A DNA stretch of 64,000 bases from positions 458,001-522,000 of the forward strand of contig JAJGOT010000208.1 of assembly GCA_022457155.1 (NCBI GenBank), given 5' to 3'. The DNA comes from Cladopsammia gracilis (Eukaryota; Cnidaria; Anthozoa; Scleractinia; Dendrophylliidae). Both the position numbers and the translations under genes were made by a program. The notes beneath the pieces were generated by a model. It searched no databases. It was given only the letters and a program-made list of their open reading frames with translations, and was not told the DNA's origin. Positions 46,201 through 59,213 of the stretch are shown one piece after another; the first letter of the stretch is position 1, and the number at the start of each line of letters is the position of its first letter.

Positions 46201-49200
46201 TACACCAAGATCATTTCTCCTTGACATATACCTATTTCAATAAAGGTTGCTTTGGTCATTGGTAATTGGGCATTGGGAAGCTATTGTTTGGCGGTCACTC
46301 AAGCGAAGCATTGCATTGTGTTCCGTATGCCAAATGCCAATTCCCAATTACCAATGACCAATTGCCAAAGCAACCTTTATTGAATTAGGTGTATTCTTCT
46401 TCTAATGTATCTTAACCATCTTGTTACAGAATCATTCGTTTGCGGTTCCAGAGCATGTGCAAAGAGTACCACCGTCATAAACTGGTCAAACAAGCTTTTC
46501 ATCACTGGCATGTCCGGCTGATGAACAGAAGGGCAGATAAGAGTTATAGCAGTGGACTGCAAAGGTAGTCATTATTAAATTTTCATGTTTGGAACTCTCT
46601 ACAGTACCACAAATATAGTCAAATGTAAGTAGACGGTTATTCGAAACTACAATCCCAGACAAGTTAAGTTGGGACACCTCATGCGACACTCGTACTCCCA
46701 TTTGCAGTCCGTCGTTCCCCCTCCCAATGAATTTTGTGATTCTGTGATCCAATCTTCAAATCCAACATTGAGAGGGGAGAGAACATCAAATCTGTCCCAA
46801 CAAATGTGTCTTGAATTGTAGAACGACTCGACTCGACTCAACCAGATCCTCGATCCTCCAAACTCGAAAACGTATAAGGGGCCATTCACACTTAGCCATT
46901 TAGATTGATCTAAATGAGATCGATCTCGGACCTGTTCGAAGAGTTCATACTCGGGTCGATCCGAGATCGATGTAACAGGAAAGTGTGAACGGCCCGTTGT
47001 CTCGAGTCTCGAGTCAATTGCTTCGAGTTTTGAGTCGAGTCCATGCTGTTTCTTACATCAAGCAAACCCCTGAAGTATACGTAACATAACGAATCTCAGT
47101 GTATTTTTTTAATTTACTTACAAACTGTTGAAATGTGTTTTTTTTCTCGCTGTTTTTAGGAAGATTTTCAAGTTGTGGTTCCTGCGATACAAGAGGAAAG
47201 TTATCCACCGGCATCTCTGCAAAGCATTGGCCAAAAAGGTACAAGTACTGTTCAAAAAATATCTTGCTAGCCTCTGTGAAGCAAAAAAGGTTATTAACAA
47301 TTTATTGCTACATGTAATTCTCAATCTTGTTTCAGGGAAAGAAGCGTCGTTTCTTTAACAGATGGTCAAGTTACGCAAAACAGCAGACGGAAAAAAGAAG
47401 AGCGTTTGTGGGTACACTTGAACGAATGCTTACAAGCATCATGTTGAATAACTGGCGACACCACGTGGAAATGAAGAAATCACTCAGGTCAGTTTTTATG
47501 GACGTTTTGTGCAATCTTAAAACCCTTTTAGATGAGGTCATGTGCCCATCCCTGGTTTTCGCGGGAAAAAATCACGTGATACGTCATCTCTTTCTCGTTC
47601 TCTTTGTCTATCGGCAAACTAAAGATTGTAGTTTCTTGTTGGTGAAAACAAGTTGGCGTATTATGAACATAGCAAAAACAGTTATGTGTCATATTGGCAA
47701 ACTCGTTTTCCACTGTTCACATTTAGCAACCAGTTCTAGGCGATAACAGTTTGCAAACTTAACTATAGCTTGCCATGTAAAGGCGTTATTGTAAAAAATG
47801 TGACATATAAAGTTTCAACTCGATGAACTGAAAAGTAAAAAAGCCACTGATAAGCACCACAGAAAAGCAGTGCTCCATAACTTTCATTTAAAGGATTTTA
47901 TGCGTAATGTAGTGGCTTTACTCTTGGAAAGGGATAATTTTACACTTAACACTTTCAAAATAACAAATACAGTTAGTAAATTATTTGTTTGGTGCGAGAA
48001 GGTGCGAGAAGGTAATCACAAATCACAGCTGACAGGATATGAAAAACTTGTTGTTTTATTGCTTGAATTGTATAAATAATCTGTTTTCAAGGTGCTGATA
48101 AGTTTTCTTTCTTTGTATCTAGGGACAAACAACTCCAGTTGACACAGAAGAAGAATCACATTGCGTCAAGAAAAATGATGGATCGATGGCTGTTTGCTAT
48201 GAAGGTTGTTCATTTCAGAAAGAAAGCAAGAGTGAACTGGTCGAGACGATGTGCTAGGTGAGAATGAACATTATTCGAAGTGGGTTTCGTTAATAATAAG
48301 GTTTCCAGTTGGCTCTTGAAATATCTTTATTTGTGTTATTATAATTTAATGTCTGTCCAAGCAAGTAGGGGAAGATTAAAAACCAATCGTGACTTGGCCA
48401 ATGCTAGTTTTCCCGAGCTCGCTTCAGTATTTAATGTATGTTTTCCCGCGCTTTTCACTTTTTCCGCGCCCATCATCGGTTGCATTTTCCCGCTCTTATC
48501 ATCGGTTGCATGTTTTCCCGCTCTTATCATCGGTTGCATGTTTTCCCGCTCTTATCATCGGTTGCATTTTCCCGCTCTTATCATCGGTTGCATGTTTTCC
48601 CGCTCTTATCATCGGTTGCATGTTTTCCCACTCTTATCATCGGTTGCATGTTTTCCCACTCTTATCATCGGTTGCATGTTTTCCCGCTCTTATCATTGGT
48701 TGCATGTTTTCCCGCTCTTATCATCGGTTGCATGTTTTCCCGCTCTTATCATTGGTTGCATGTTTTCCCGCTCTTATCATTGGTTGAATGTTTTCCCGCT
48801 CTTATCATCGGTTGCATGTTTTCCCGCGCTTATCATCGGTTGCATGTTTTCCCGCGCTTATCATCGGTTTGGTCCGCCATTTTCGAAGTGGAGAGGGCCC
48901 GGGGAACAAGGTTGATAAGGAAAGTTTGAAACGGGACCCAAAGATTTTCGAGTTCTTCCTAAGATTTGTGAAAATGATCTGAAGGTTTTGATACAACTGA
49001 ATAGCGTAATATACATGTAAAATGACCTGACCTTAAAGTGTCCCAACTCCGTTAGTTGAACTAATTTAGTTTATTTTTTTCTCTCTTCAAAAGGAAAGCT
49101 TGTGAAGCATGGAAGATTTTACTAAAGAGAAAATACCTGGAGCAAAGACTGATCGACAATCGTAGCATCTGGGAGCAATTAATCATGAAAAGTACGTCCA

Positions 49201-52200
49201 GAAATTAATAATTGTGCTTACCCATATTTCAAGGTAGTGGCGCAGTGGATTAGTGGTTAGCGTGTTGGTCTCGGCCGTTTATTTCCTTAGACAAGAAACT
49301 TTACTCCATATTGTCTCTCTCCACCCAGGTGTATAAATGAGTGCCGGGGGAAACCCTGCGATAGACTAGCATTGTATCCAGGAGGGAGTAGTTAGGAAGT
49401 AGTCATGCTACCGAAACCGGATTAAGCTTCGGAGGACTTTATCTTTACCTGTATTCTAGGAAACCAAATGTAAAGACAATGTAATGCGCTTCTTCAAAAA
49501 CCAGAAGAGAGAGAGAGAGAGAGATAGAAAAAAAGACAGAATCTTGGTCACCAGTAGACTTAATTCAAGTTTGTATTCCATCAATAAGAACGGAAATCCT
49601 TATGAACTTCTAATTGGACTGTAAGTAAAGTTGTATCTGTCGTAAATGGACACACTTGGGGTCACGATTAACTGTCCGTTTGTCTACTTATGGGAGGTTA
49701 TAAAAAGCGTTTGTATGTAAGCTGGGATCACAACTGAGGTGTCCAGCCAGGGCTGTTATTTAAGGACGGGGGGCGGGGCGGGGCGGGGGATTTCCCCCGG
49801 CTATTACACTTCTGCGTCCCGACTACTTTCATAGACAAACAAGGTAATGCTACTATATTTTCCCCGGCTACTTTTTCTATTTCCTTGAATACTTCAAAAA
49901 TTAGTGACAGTCCTGCCAGCTACGGAGGTTTCCGTTAGCGTTATTGATAACTCCCGCTTATTATTTTGTCAGGAACATTCAAGAAATGGAGGCAGCAAAA
50001 ACGAAAAGTTGATGCCGAGAACGAGAAGGTGTTCAGAGCAAGAGCGATTCTGGCGCGAAACTACAAAGCTCGAGTTCTTCAGGCATGGAGAGTTGTGAAT
50101 CAAGAACAACAGATCATCTCACCCATGGTGGTCAGGAGAGAACGAAAAGAAATGGCCAGGTACATGCTATACTAACAGTGTTTCGATGTACAACCAAACT
50201 TGTTTCATTTGTGAAAAATCCTCCTTATCCTCCTGTGGGCAAGTTTAGAACTGAAAAAGGTTCAAAATTCCTTCTGAAACTCATTAATAATAAATTCATC
50301 AGGTTTGGGGATTCTATTCCTTCATTTTCTCTGTATTAAATATTAGCTAGTGTTTCATCAGGTATCCAAACAATGCGAACTCGGTTAAAAAAAACTCGGC
50401 AGCACCACGTTTTTTCAACCCACTTATTGGTGTTTGCAAATCCTGATGAAACACTTTTCTTTGTGTTTGATATATATTACCAACACATAAACTAAGGGCA
50501 ACATAAAAAAGTACCTTTGAATAGCTTCATTTGATTGGTCACACTTTAAAGGCCCGTTTACACAGCCGATTTTTTTGTTCAATTTTTGTCGTACTTGTCG
50601 ATGCAGTTTTTGTTGCCCGCAAGTTGCATCTTCAAATCGCATTCGTAAACGGGCGGCGATTTCAGTGCGATTTGGGTAAACGGGTTTTAAGACTTCGTTC
50701 ACAGACTGAAAAGTTGCGACCATATTAATTGTTTCATATAAATTACATTCTTCGCATACGACACGAAAAATGCTGTATGATTTTGAAACGTGTTTTAAAA
50801 CAGACGCATCCTAGCTACGATCAAAGTTACAAGGGAAAAGTTGTATACGTGTCTGGAATGTTAATGAAGCGAGCAGCAATGTCCAAGCTACGAAAATCTC
50901 ACGCAACAGTCGTAGGCAAAAGACGTACTCCATTGACCAGTTTACAACGTAAACAGTACTTCATTTCCTTTGAGTAATTTCGCAGGTATCGCCTGCTGGA
51001 AATAAGTTGTGTTGTTCCTCTAGACAGGACAAAATTTGTCTTTGCTTTGCGCTGACTCTCGATACTCAGATGTATAATTGAATTGACTATGAGCGAAAAT
51101 GTTGCAAAAACCGTGGATGACCCTGCGATGGACTTGCATTCCATCGGGGGGGGGGGGGGGGGGGAAGGGGGCAATACTTCCACATGGCATTATGTTGAAG
51201 TAAGTCAGAGCTATAACTGCATTAACATGATATCATTTCAGGCTGTTTGATGCCTGGAGGCTTCACGTGCATCGCCAAAAGCACATTGTCGATCAAAAGA
51301 CGAGAACGACTGAGAAAATCTTGGACAAGCACTTTCTCTTTTGGAGGTAAGATTTAAACAAGCTTTAAGCTTGATTTGCTTGATTTAAACTTGATAAACA
51401 AGATTTAAGCTGTAGTGATTATCTACTTTTTCTTCTCATTATCGTTTTTTCTGTTACTTCAGGGATCGAGCGTACCTACGCATGAAAGAAAGAGAAGTGA
51501 AAGAGACATTACTGGAGAGTAAACGGTCGAGAGCGTTTACAGCTTGGAGAAGTAAGGACACAGTTATTTATGTTTACTGTTGAGCACGTTGTTTTAATGA
51601 AAAGCAAAATCCCGCCGACGTTTGAGGAATAATAAAACAACGCAATGAACAAATACAAACATGAAGCAAAGAAACATACGACTGGCGCGGAGCGCGGGAA
51701 ATCAGGAAACCGGTGCCAAGCGCGGGAAATCAGGAAACCGGTACCATACGCGGGAAATCAGGCAATCGGTGCCATGCGCGGGAAACCAGACAACCGGTGC
51801 CATGCGCGGGAAATCAGGCAACCGGTGCCATGCGCGGGAATTCAGGTAACCGGTGCAATGCGCGGGAAATCAGGAAACCGGTGTCATGCGCGGGAAATCA
51901 GGCAACCGGTGTCATGCGCGGGAAATCAGGCAATCGGTGTCATGCGCGGGAAATCAGGCAACCGGTACCAAGCGCGGAAAAACATGCAGCTGATACGAAG
52001 CGCAGGAAAACAAAACGAAACCGGTGTAAGGCGCGGAAAAACAAATGTAAGCCGTTTGTTGCATCATCGATTTGCTTTGTCTACCATGTCTTATTTATGA
52101 AATGGAGGGAATGAAGATACCACCAAACCTTGAAGACATGTTAAACATGTCGTGAAAGTGTTTGTATTCATACTGTCTGACCCTCTACTAAAATGCTCTA

Positions 52201-55200
52201 CTGTAGTCCATCTTCGTTTCGCGTGTTTGAAGCATTTGAGCCCATCTTTTTTCTGTTTTATTTTCTGTGTGATACTTACCCTTGGGTTTGATATCTACAG
52301 CCTATGTGAAGGACCAGCGGCACAACAGACTGAAAATACGCGCGCGCAGATTCCAGCTGATGGAGAAGTTTTACTCTGCGTGGAAAGAAAAAGTGCAGAT
52401 CAGGGCTGAGGAGAAGGTTGAGGAGACTGGGAAGGAGGTATGGCTCCACGTTAACCGTGGTCAAACGAGAGAAATTTGCGCAAAGTTAAACAAAATACTT
52501 AAAAGTTAAGGTTTCATTTTCACTGTTTAAAGTTTAATATATTGCCAATACACTGTCAATTTACCAAACGTTTTGAAAGTTTACGAAAAAAAAACGTGTA
52601 AGCGTTTAAAACCTGTGAACTGCAGAATTGTCGGCGCCATTTGCCAACATAATTTTGATCAGGCGCAAAGAGTTTTGGTCAGTTTTCAACGGGAAAAAGG
52701 TCATCATTTTGAGAAAAATTAAAAGATAGTAACGTCAAGTAATTTTTTTTATACATCCTTGCCCGTATTTCCGTTTAATATTAAATAAAATCCCGCTGAA
52801 TAAAACGGAAAACGCCTCGGACGTTTGACCGCGGTGGTGGCTTCACGTGGCATCACTCGCGAGCCTATTAGCGTGTTCGCTGTTGATTCCGCAAGATGTC
52901 TTAAGAACTGTATACTTCGATTAAAGCCTATTATGGGTGTATAAACACACAATGGACTGCTCCCAACAGATGAGATATCGCTCCGACAACGTGAAGGTCA
53001 CCGGTTCAAATTCTGTCAAAACCTTGAATTGTTTTTCAAGCTTTTATTGCCTAATCACTGCGAATGTTTTTTTTTTTCACATATTCATTGTTGTCATCAC
53101 GGTAAACTCAGTAAACTTCAGTCTGTTCGCGGACCTAAATTTTTTATGCTGAGATCTTCAAGCATGTGAGCGAACTAAAAACTGTAGACTGAACGCAAGA
53201 GGGTGAGAGCTGTGAAACAAGAAAATATTAAAGTAAATCGTTGGAAAACGTTGATCGCCTGTTGACGTTTTTTCTTCTTCTTTTGTACAATTTCGAATTT
53301 GGAAAATAGTTTAGAAAAGGTATCGTATTGCCAGACAAATTTCCTTGTGAAACCAAATTCTGTTACGACATGAAACAGAAAACAACCTCGAGGAGAAGGA
53401 GCCCTGTATTTAGCACATGCATAGCCACGTAAAGGCACCGCAGTTCTTTTCAGCACAGCACCGCGGTTAGCTGGACCGTTTGTCATGATTAGCGCTCATA
53501 ACTACTGTAGGAAGCAGACGGTTACAGCTGTTTCGTCCTTATTGGGGCTCGTCAGCGCGTCGTAGCTGAGACTCAGTGACACTTCACCCATCTCAAATAT
53601 GTCGCTAGTCATTCTAGAAGAGAGCTAAGAGATGCGATTGACCATCAGTCACGCCACACATTACCTGTAGGCTAGCAGCCAAAAACAGTCAATGTCGGTG
53701 AACTAATCATGACGTTCTTTTTTTTTTTTTTCATTTTCTTTTTTTAGGCGCGTAGCCTGTTACTAGTCAGATGGTCTTTCAGATTTTGGCGGGAGTCCGC
53801 TGAGCAACAGAAAACGTGTCGCTTGTTACAACAAGAAACTGCTGACCAGTTTTACAGGACTACGATTATGAAAGAGGCCTGGACCGTGTGGCTCAGAAGG
53901 TACCGAGTGGAGGAATGGGCAAGGTGAGGATTTTTTGGGTGATTTGTCAAATAAAAACCGTTGATAAGTATGTTCGATTAGTACGTTTATTGTGCTAAAT
54001 TTGAGTCATGTGATCAAATCCCAAAGTATGATTATTCAAATGTTGCTTGTACATTTTTCGATTTTCGCCACGTGGCAATTTGAAAAAAATTGGTGTCACA
54101 TTTTTCAATTCTGTCCTCCAACCAGAGATCACGCCCGAGCAAGAAAGGAAGGCTTTCTCAGAAAGGTGTTTCAAACCTGGCTCAGATTCATTAAAGAATC
54201 ACTTCAGAAAGAGATGCAGCATTTTGCCACCTCCCTGTCCGGCCTGGACTCTTCCTTTGGATCGTTCACAGGTTCGCCTTTCCGTTACACCCTCGGCTCT
54301 ACACTCGGGTCCACCTTCGGGTCCACCCTCGGGTCGCCGTCGCCGACCATGTCTGACGCGCTGACCTCCTCTGGTTATGGGGCTTCGATGAGAAGAGGAT
54401 CCGGCAGTGTGTTCACGTTTGGTGTGTTACCCAAGGAAAGAGATGATGATGTGAGTTGAAATTTGAGAATTGTCACGCAGTATTGTCATGAAGCATTGAC
54501 GCGTGATTTCTACGTTTGCACCATTCTCGTCCCCAGATTTGTAATCCTTTTGGTCAGCACTAAGGATCGTGAGTTTTCACATGCGCATACCCCTCAGCTG
54601 GATTTGTCGTCATATAGAAATTGAATGTATTCACTTCTAGTTTCATTCTGTCGTCTTTGCATTGGCCACTTAGAACCAGAGCTCTCGGTCTTTGGAGCTG
54701 ACCGAAAGAATCACTGCCCTGCTGATGAAAATTTGCACCATTTTCTCAACTAATTAGAAGTGAACCCAAAACCCAATTGCGACTTACTCATGCATGTGTT
54801 CCCCTACATGGTGTCGGTTGTACGTATTTTCTGCGAGATCTGATAAATTAATTGCGTCTTTTGAGATTAACCAGATACAATTACTTTGGTTAAGTCTTCC
54901 GACAATGAACCGTGTTTGTTTTCAGACTGCTTCGCTGCCAGGAAGAATCGACCAGATAGACCAGATCGATCATCTGCTGAGACCGGGGAGCCCACAAACC
55001 CGACCCATCTCCCCCATATCCATCCTAAGAGATTCCCGGCCCGTCTCCCCTTTGGTATTCAATTCAAACCATACCACTCCCACCCCCTCTCCCAGTCCTG
55101 AGCGGGAACACACCCTGCCGTCAACCCCTCCTATCAGATATCAAGACTTCTCCCCTGTCAAGTCTGAGGATGATACTGGGATTCACTCAGGAAGCAGCGA

Positions 55201-58200
55201 GTCTGACCACGAGGTAAGAAGTGAAGCGCGAGTGGGGGGGGGGGGGGGAGTTAAATAGTATCTATCAGCGACTTTGAAAGTTATCAGTTTCAGGGCTTAA
55301 AAGGACACGTCTCCTTCTATGCCCTTGTTCTGATTGGACATTTTACAAAATTGGTTGGACATCCGCCATTTTGGATTTTTTCCCGAGACACAATACGTTA
55401 GCATACATAACATGCTGTAACAGTTTACTTTGCTGCTTGCAGTGCATTATAGGGCGATTTGTAATCACACGGCTTTTTCTGAGTATCTTCGAATGACCTT
55501 TTACAGCGAATTGAACTGTACAATCAATATGAACTCGTTTTGTAAAGTTTTTGGAAGCAAATGTCATGGCTTAATAGAACAAAAGCTGAATGTATGTTAA
55601 GTCGTTTTTTTTCCGCTGGCTCGCTCGCAAAGGCGCGAAGCGCCAAAAGCGTCTGAAGCGTGGATACCCGCGCGCAAAGCGCGCGAGCCTCACACGCCCT
55701 ACGGGCTCTCGCTCCAGACCTTTCGTTCAAAGACTGCGCGCATTCGTACCAACACAAAAAATACGACTGTTTTACAGTCTAAAATAACCATCAACATAAT
55801 GTATAATCTGTTGGTTCATGCTACAGAAACTGTACGTTTGAGATGGTAACCTTCTGTCTCCCTTTACTGCCGATTAACAAATTCATCAAGAAGACCTGAT
55901 TGAACTTTAACCGAATTCTCCATTGGTTAATAAAATGTACGAAAAGGTGGAACAGGAAATGTTATAGATATTCTGATTTTTTTTTTAGGATGATCGAATG
56001 AGTATGGCGTCCTGTACTTCTTTTACGGGCCGAAGCACTGTAAGCGAGATGCGAGACCGCGAGCTCATGGCTACGGAGACAATTCTACACTGGAGAAACC
56101 TTCCTCTTAGCTTGACATTTAGAACATGGCTGAAGTACACGCGGCAGCGGAAACTGCAGAAAGAGCTGCTGAATTATCTCACAAATAACAAAACCATGGA
56201 ACTAATGGTGAAGACTTTGTCAACATGGAGGAGAGAGCTATACACTCAAGTCACTGCTAGGCAACACTGGGTTAGCTAATTAAAACAACATGGAATTTAT
56301 TGTATTGCATTTCCACCAGACCATTTTCATCACCCCAAAGGTTTCACGCTTGCCGGTGTTTTGTGCAGTGGCTAAACTATGCGTTGCAAGTCCAGTTGCT
56401 TAATACTGGGCAACGATTCTTTCAACTTGTGATTTGATTGGTTGGTGACTCAAATCGTTGTGCAATCTCATTCCCAAAGGCCGCGTTCTTTTTGGTCAGC
56501 GTCAAGGAAGCTAAAATGCGCGGGCGCAGCTCTAGAGACGAGATTGATCATTGCTTCACAGGTTGCAGGAATTGTGTTATTCCAATTTAATTTGCAGCGG
56601 TGTCCCAATCGTTACAGAAAACTAGAAATGAGTTCTATTTCTTACACGTTGCAAAATGCAATAAACGTTCGTTTTATGATAGAGACTTGTGGTATGAAAC
56701 ATTGCCTAGTGTAACAGCCCCGTTAGGTAATCCGGCAAGGTCATGTCATACCAGAAAATTTGTAAGTAAACGTTCCAGTGAAACCGTATTTACACGGGAC
56801 GTAAAGTTCTTGTTTTCTAACGCAACTGTTCCAACACTTTACAGGGTCATAGTCTCTAAAGCTTTGCTCACAATTTCCCAAATTTGTTTTACGTTACCTG
56901 AATTGTAACGTTTCTTTTCTTCTCTTCTACCAGCTTGACACATCCCGCGTGAAATGTCTGAGGGCCTGGCACAAGTACACGGACAGAAAGCGCATACAGG
57001 AAGACAGAAAGCTGCGGGCCGATCAACATCGCAGGCTCGCACGGCTGAAAGGAGGTTTTCAGAAATGGAAGAAACGGGTACGCTGTTTGCGTTTTTTGTG
57101 CATTATTGTTGTTTCCGTGGGAAACTGTACTTTGTGTAAGCTGAATGTGATTCGTTCTTTTCCAGTGCTCTTCCAAGAAGAAGCTACAAGCGCTAATAGG
57201 GCAGTGGCAAAAGAAAGCCATTGGTAAGTGACATAGCTTGTTTGCCATTTACAAGGAAAAACCGGTTGGTCCACGGTTTGTGTAAATGGTAAGCAAAACT
57301 CCAGAAAGGGAAATTTCGTTTGAGATTGGCGTGTACCATTTACCGCTGACACCAGAAACAAGCTGAGTAACCACGCTTATGCATCAAAACTGGCGCAGGG
57401 TCTGGAACTGGTAGATAAAAGCAAATGGTACACACATTTCCGTTCGGAAATTTCGGTTGGGAATTTTGGACTACCTTTCAAGGCGTTCCGTTCATTTCGG
57501 AAATTTTCCGGTCGGTCGAGCCAAAATTGTCTTACCATTCACATTCTGACCGAAATTTCCGGAATTTTTGGGTAAATGGTAAACAACCGTAGTTCCATTT
57601 TAAAGCAGTTTTCAATTCAGTGTCGAAAGTAATTTATAGTGTGATTTAGTTTTGTATTGCTACGCTCTGATTGGCTAAAAAATCTCGCGCCACTTTCTCA
57701 ACCAATCAGAAGTAAAACCAAAACCAATCGTGTCTTGCTCGCACGTGTTTTCCCGCGCTTGGCGCCGGCTACATGTATTTGCTTCGAGTTCTGATTGGCT
57801 CATTAGATTGCCTGTGTCTGTTGTGATTGGCCAGAGTAATTACTTTGGTTTTGGTTTTACGACACTCAAATGATAAACGCTCAAACTGCTCTTGAAATTA
57901 CTACACTGCATACAGCATGTTTTATCTCAAAAGATTGCGTGCACCCGCGCCATGGTAGGTAAATAATTTTTACGCCTACGTGAAGATGTCATTATTCAAG
58001 GGAGTAAAAACAGTATGAGTGGGTTATAAGTCGGCAAAATCGATTTATTCAGAGGTACTAGCATCATGATTGTAGTCTTCTCGAGTCTAAAATCCAAGGA
58101 AAAGTAACGTTTTATATTGTCGTTAAGAGCAGGAACGTTTTTCCCTTCTTGTAGTAACGGAACAAGACAAAGGCTCTACTCAAGTGATTCAGAAGAAGCA

Positions 58201-59177
58201 AAACGCTCGATTTGTGCGTCATGCGTTCTTTTACTGGGCTCAGATGACCAGGAAGAGTCAGGAGGCCAAACGACTCTATATGGAGAAACTTCTGCCAAAG
58301 TAAGAACATTCTCCTGTTGACTGTTTCCATTATAGTGCATATAACCCATAGTTTTATGTTACAAATATCGATTCTAAGTAAAGTGAATAATTGAATCAGT
58401 GGTGAAATATTTCTTGGTTTGAATGTTGTATCTGTGAGATATTTTCAAAATGCTAATGAATGTGATGTGAACACTCTCAAAATATTTCCTGCCACGCCTC
58501 TTTTTTTTACACAATGTTTTGTTCGCTCCCAACTTTACTGACAGACAAGCTCTTTCGCTGTTTTCTCACTGCGTGCGCACCCGCCAGCTTCGCTTCTCGC
58601 CTAACTACTTTTTAGTTCCAATTTTGCTTCTCGCCTGATCACCCAACAGTCTTTACAGTGAAAGATGTTATGAACTTGGAGAACCAAAGCTTATTTTCAC
58701 AGCTTTATTTTGATTGTTGACAACTGTTTCTTTATTTTTTATTTTAGATGTTTTTTGGCGTGGCATGTTCTTGCCTCCACTCGAGTCACAAACAGAAGAA
58801 AAGTTGTGCTGTTTGAAGAGAGACGCCTTCTAACTATGGTAAGAGGAAAGGCAAGGTGTTTTTCTTAAAGCGGTTTTAATTGAGTGTCATTGAGTCGTAA
58901 AACCAAAACCAAAGTAATTACTCTGACCAATCACAGCAGTCGTAAACAATCCAATGAACCAATCAGAGCTCGAAGCAATTACATGTCGGCGGCGCCAAGC
59001 GCGGGAAAACGCGTGCGAGCAAGTCACGATTGGTTTTGGTTTTACTTCTGATTGGTCGAGAAAGTGGCGCCAGATTTTTTAGCCAATCACAAAGCGTAGC
59101 GTAGCTTTCGACACTCAATTGAAAACTGCTCTAAAACCAAAACAATAGTTATCATTCTGGGCCCAGTTGTTCAAAGA

Positions 59178-59213
<36 letters not shown>

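Noticed and set aside
48355..48890. Regular 28-bp repeats resembling a CRISPR array
   Set aside because: Units are directly adjacent with no unique spacers, lie in a eukaryotic intron, and match a MITE-derived minisatellite. The same applies to 51690-52045.
48280..48929. Long repetitive Leu/Ser/Tyr/His-rich proteins in three frames
   Set aside because: A 28-bp unit without stops keeps all frames open; the reading is a by-product of the minisatellite between SFI1 exons 16 and 17.
51645..52114. Repetitive Arg/Gly/Asn-rich open frames
   Set aside because: Same cause: translation of the 28-bp array in intron 20.
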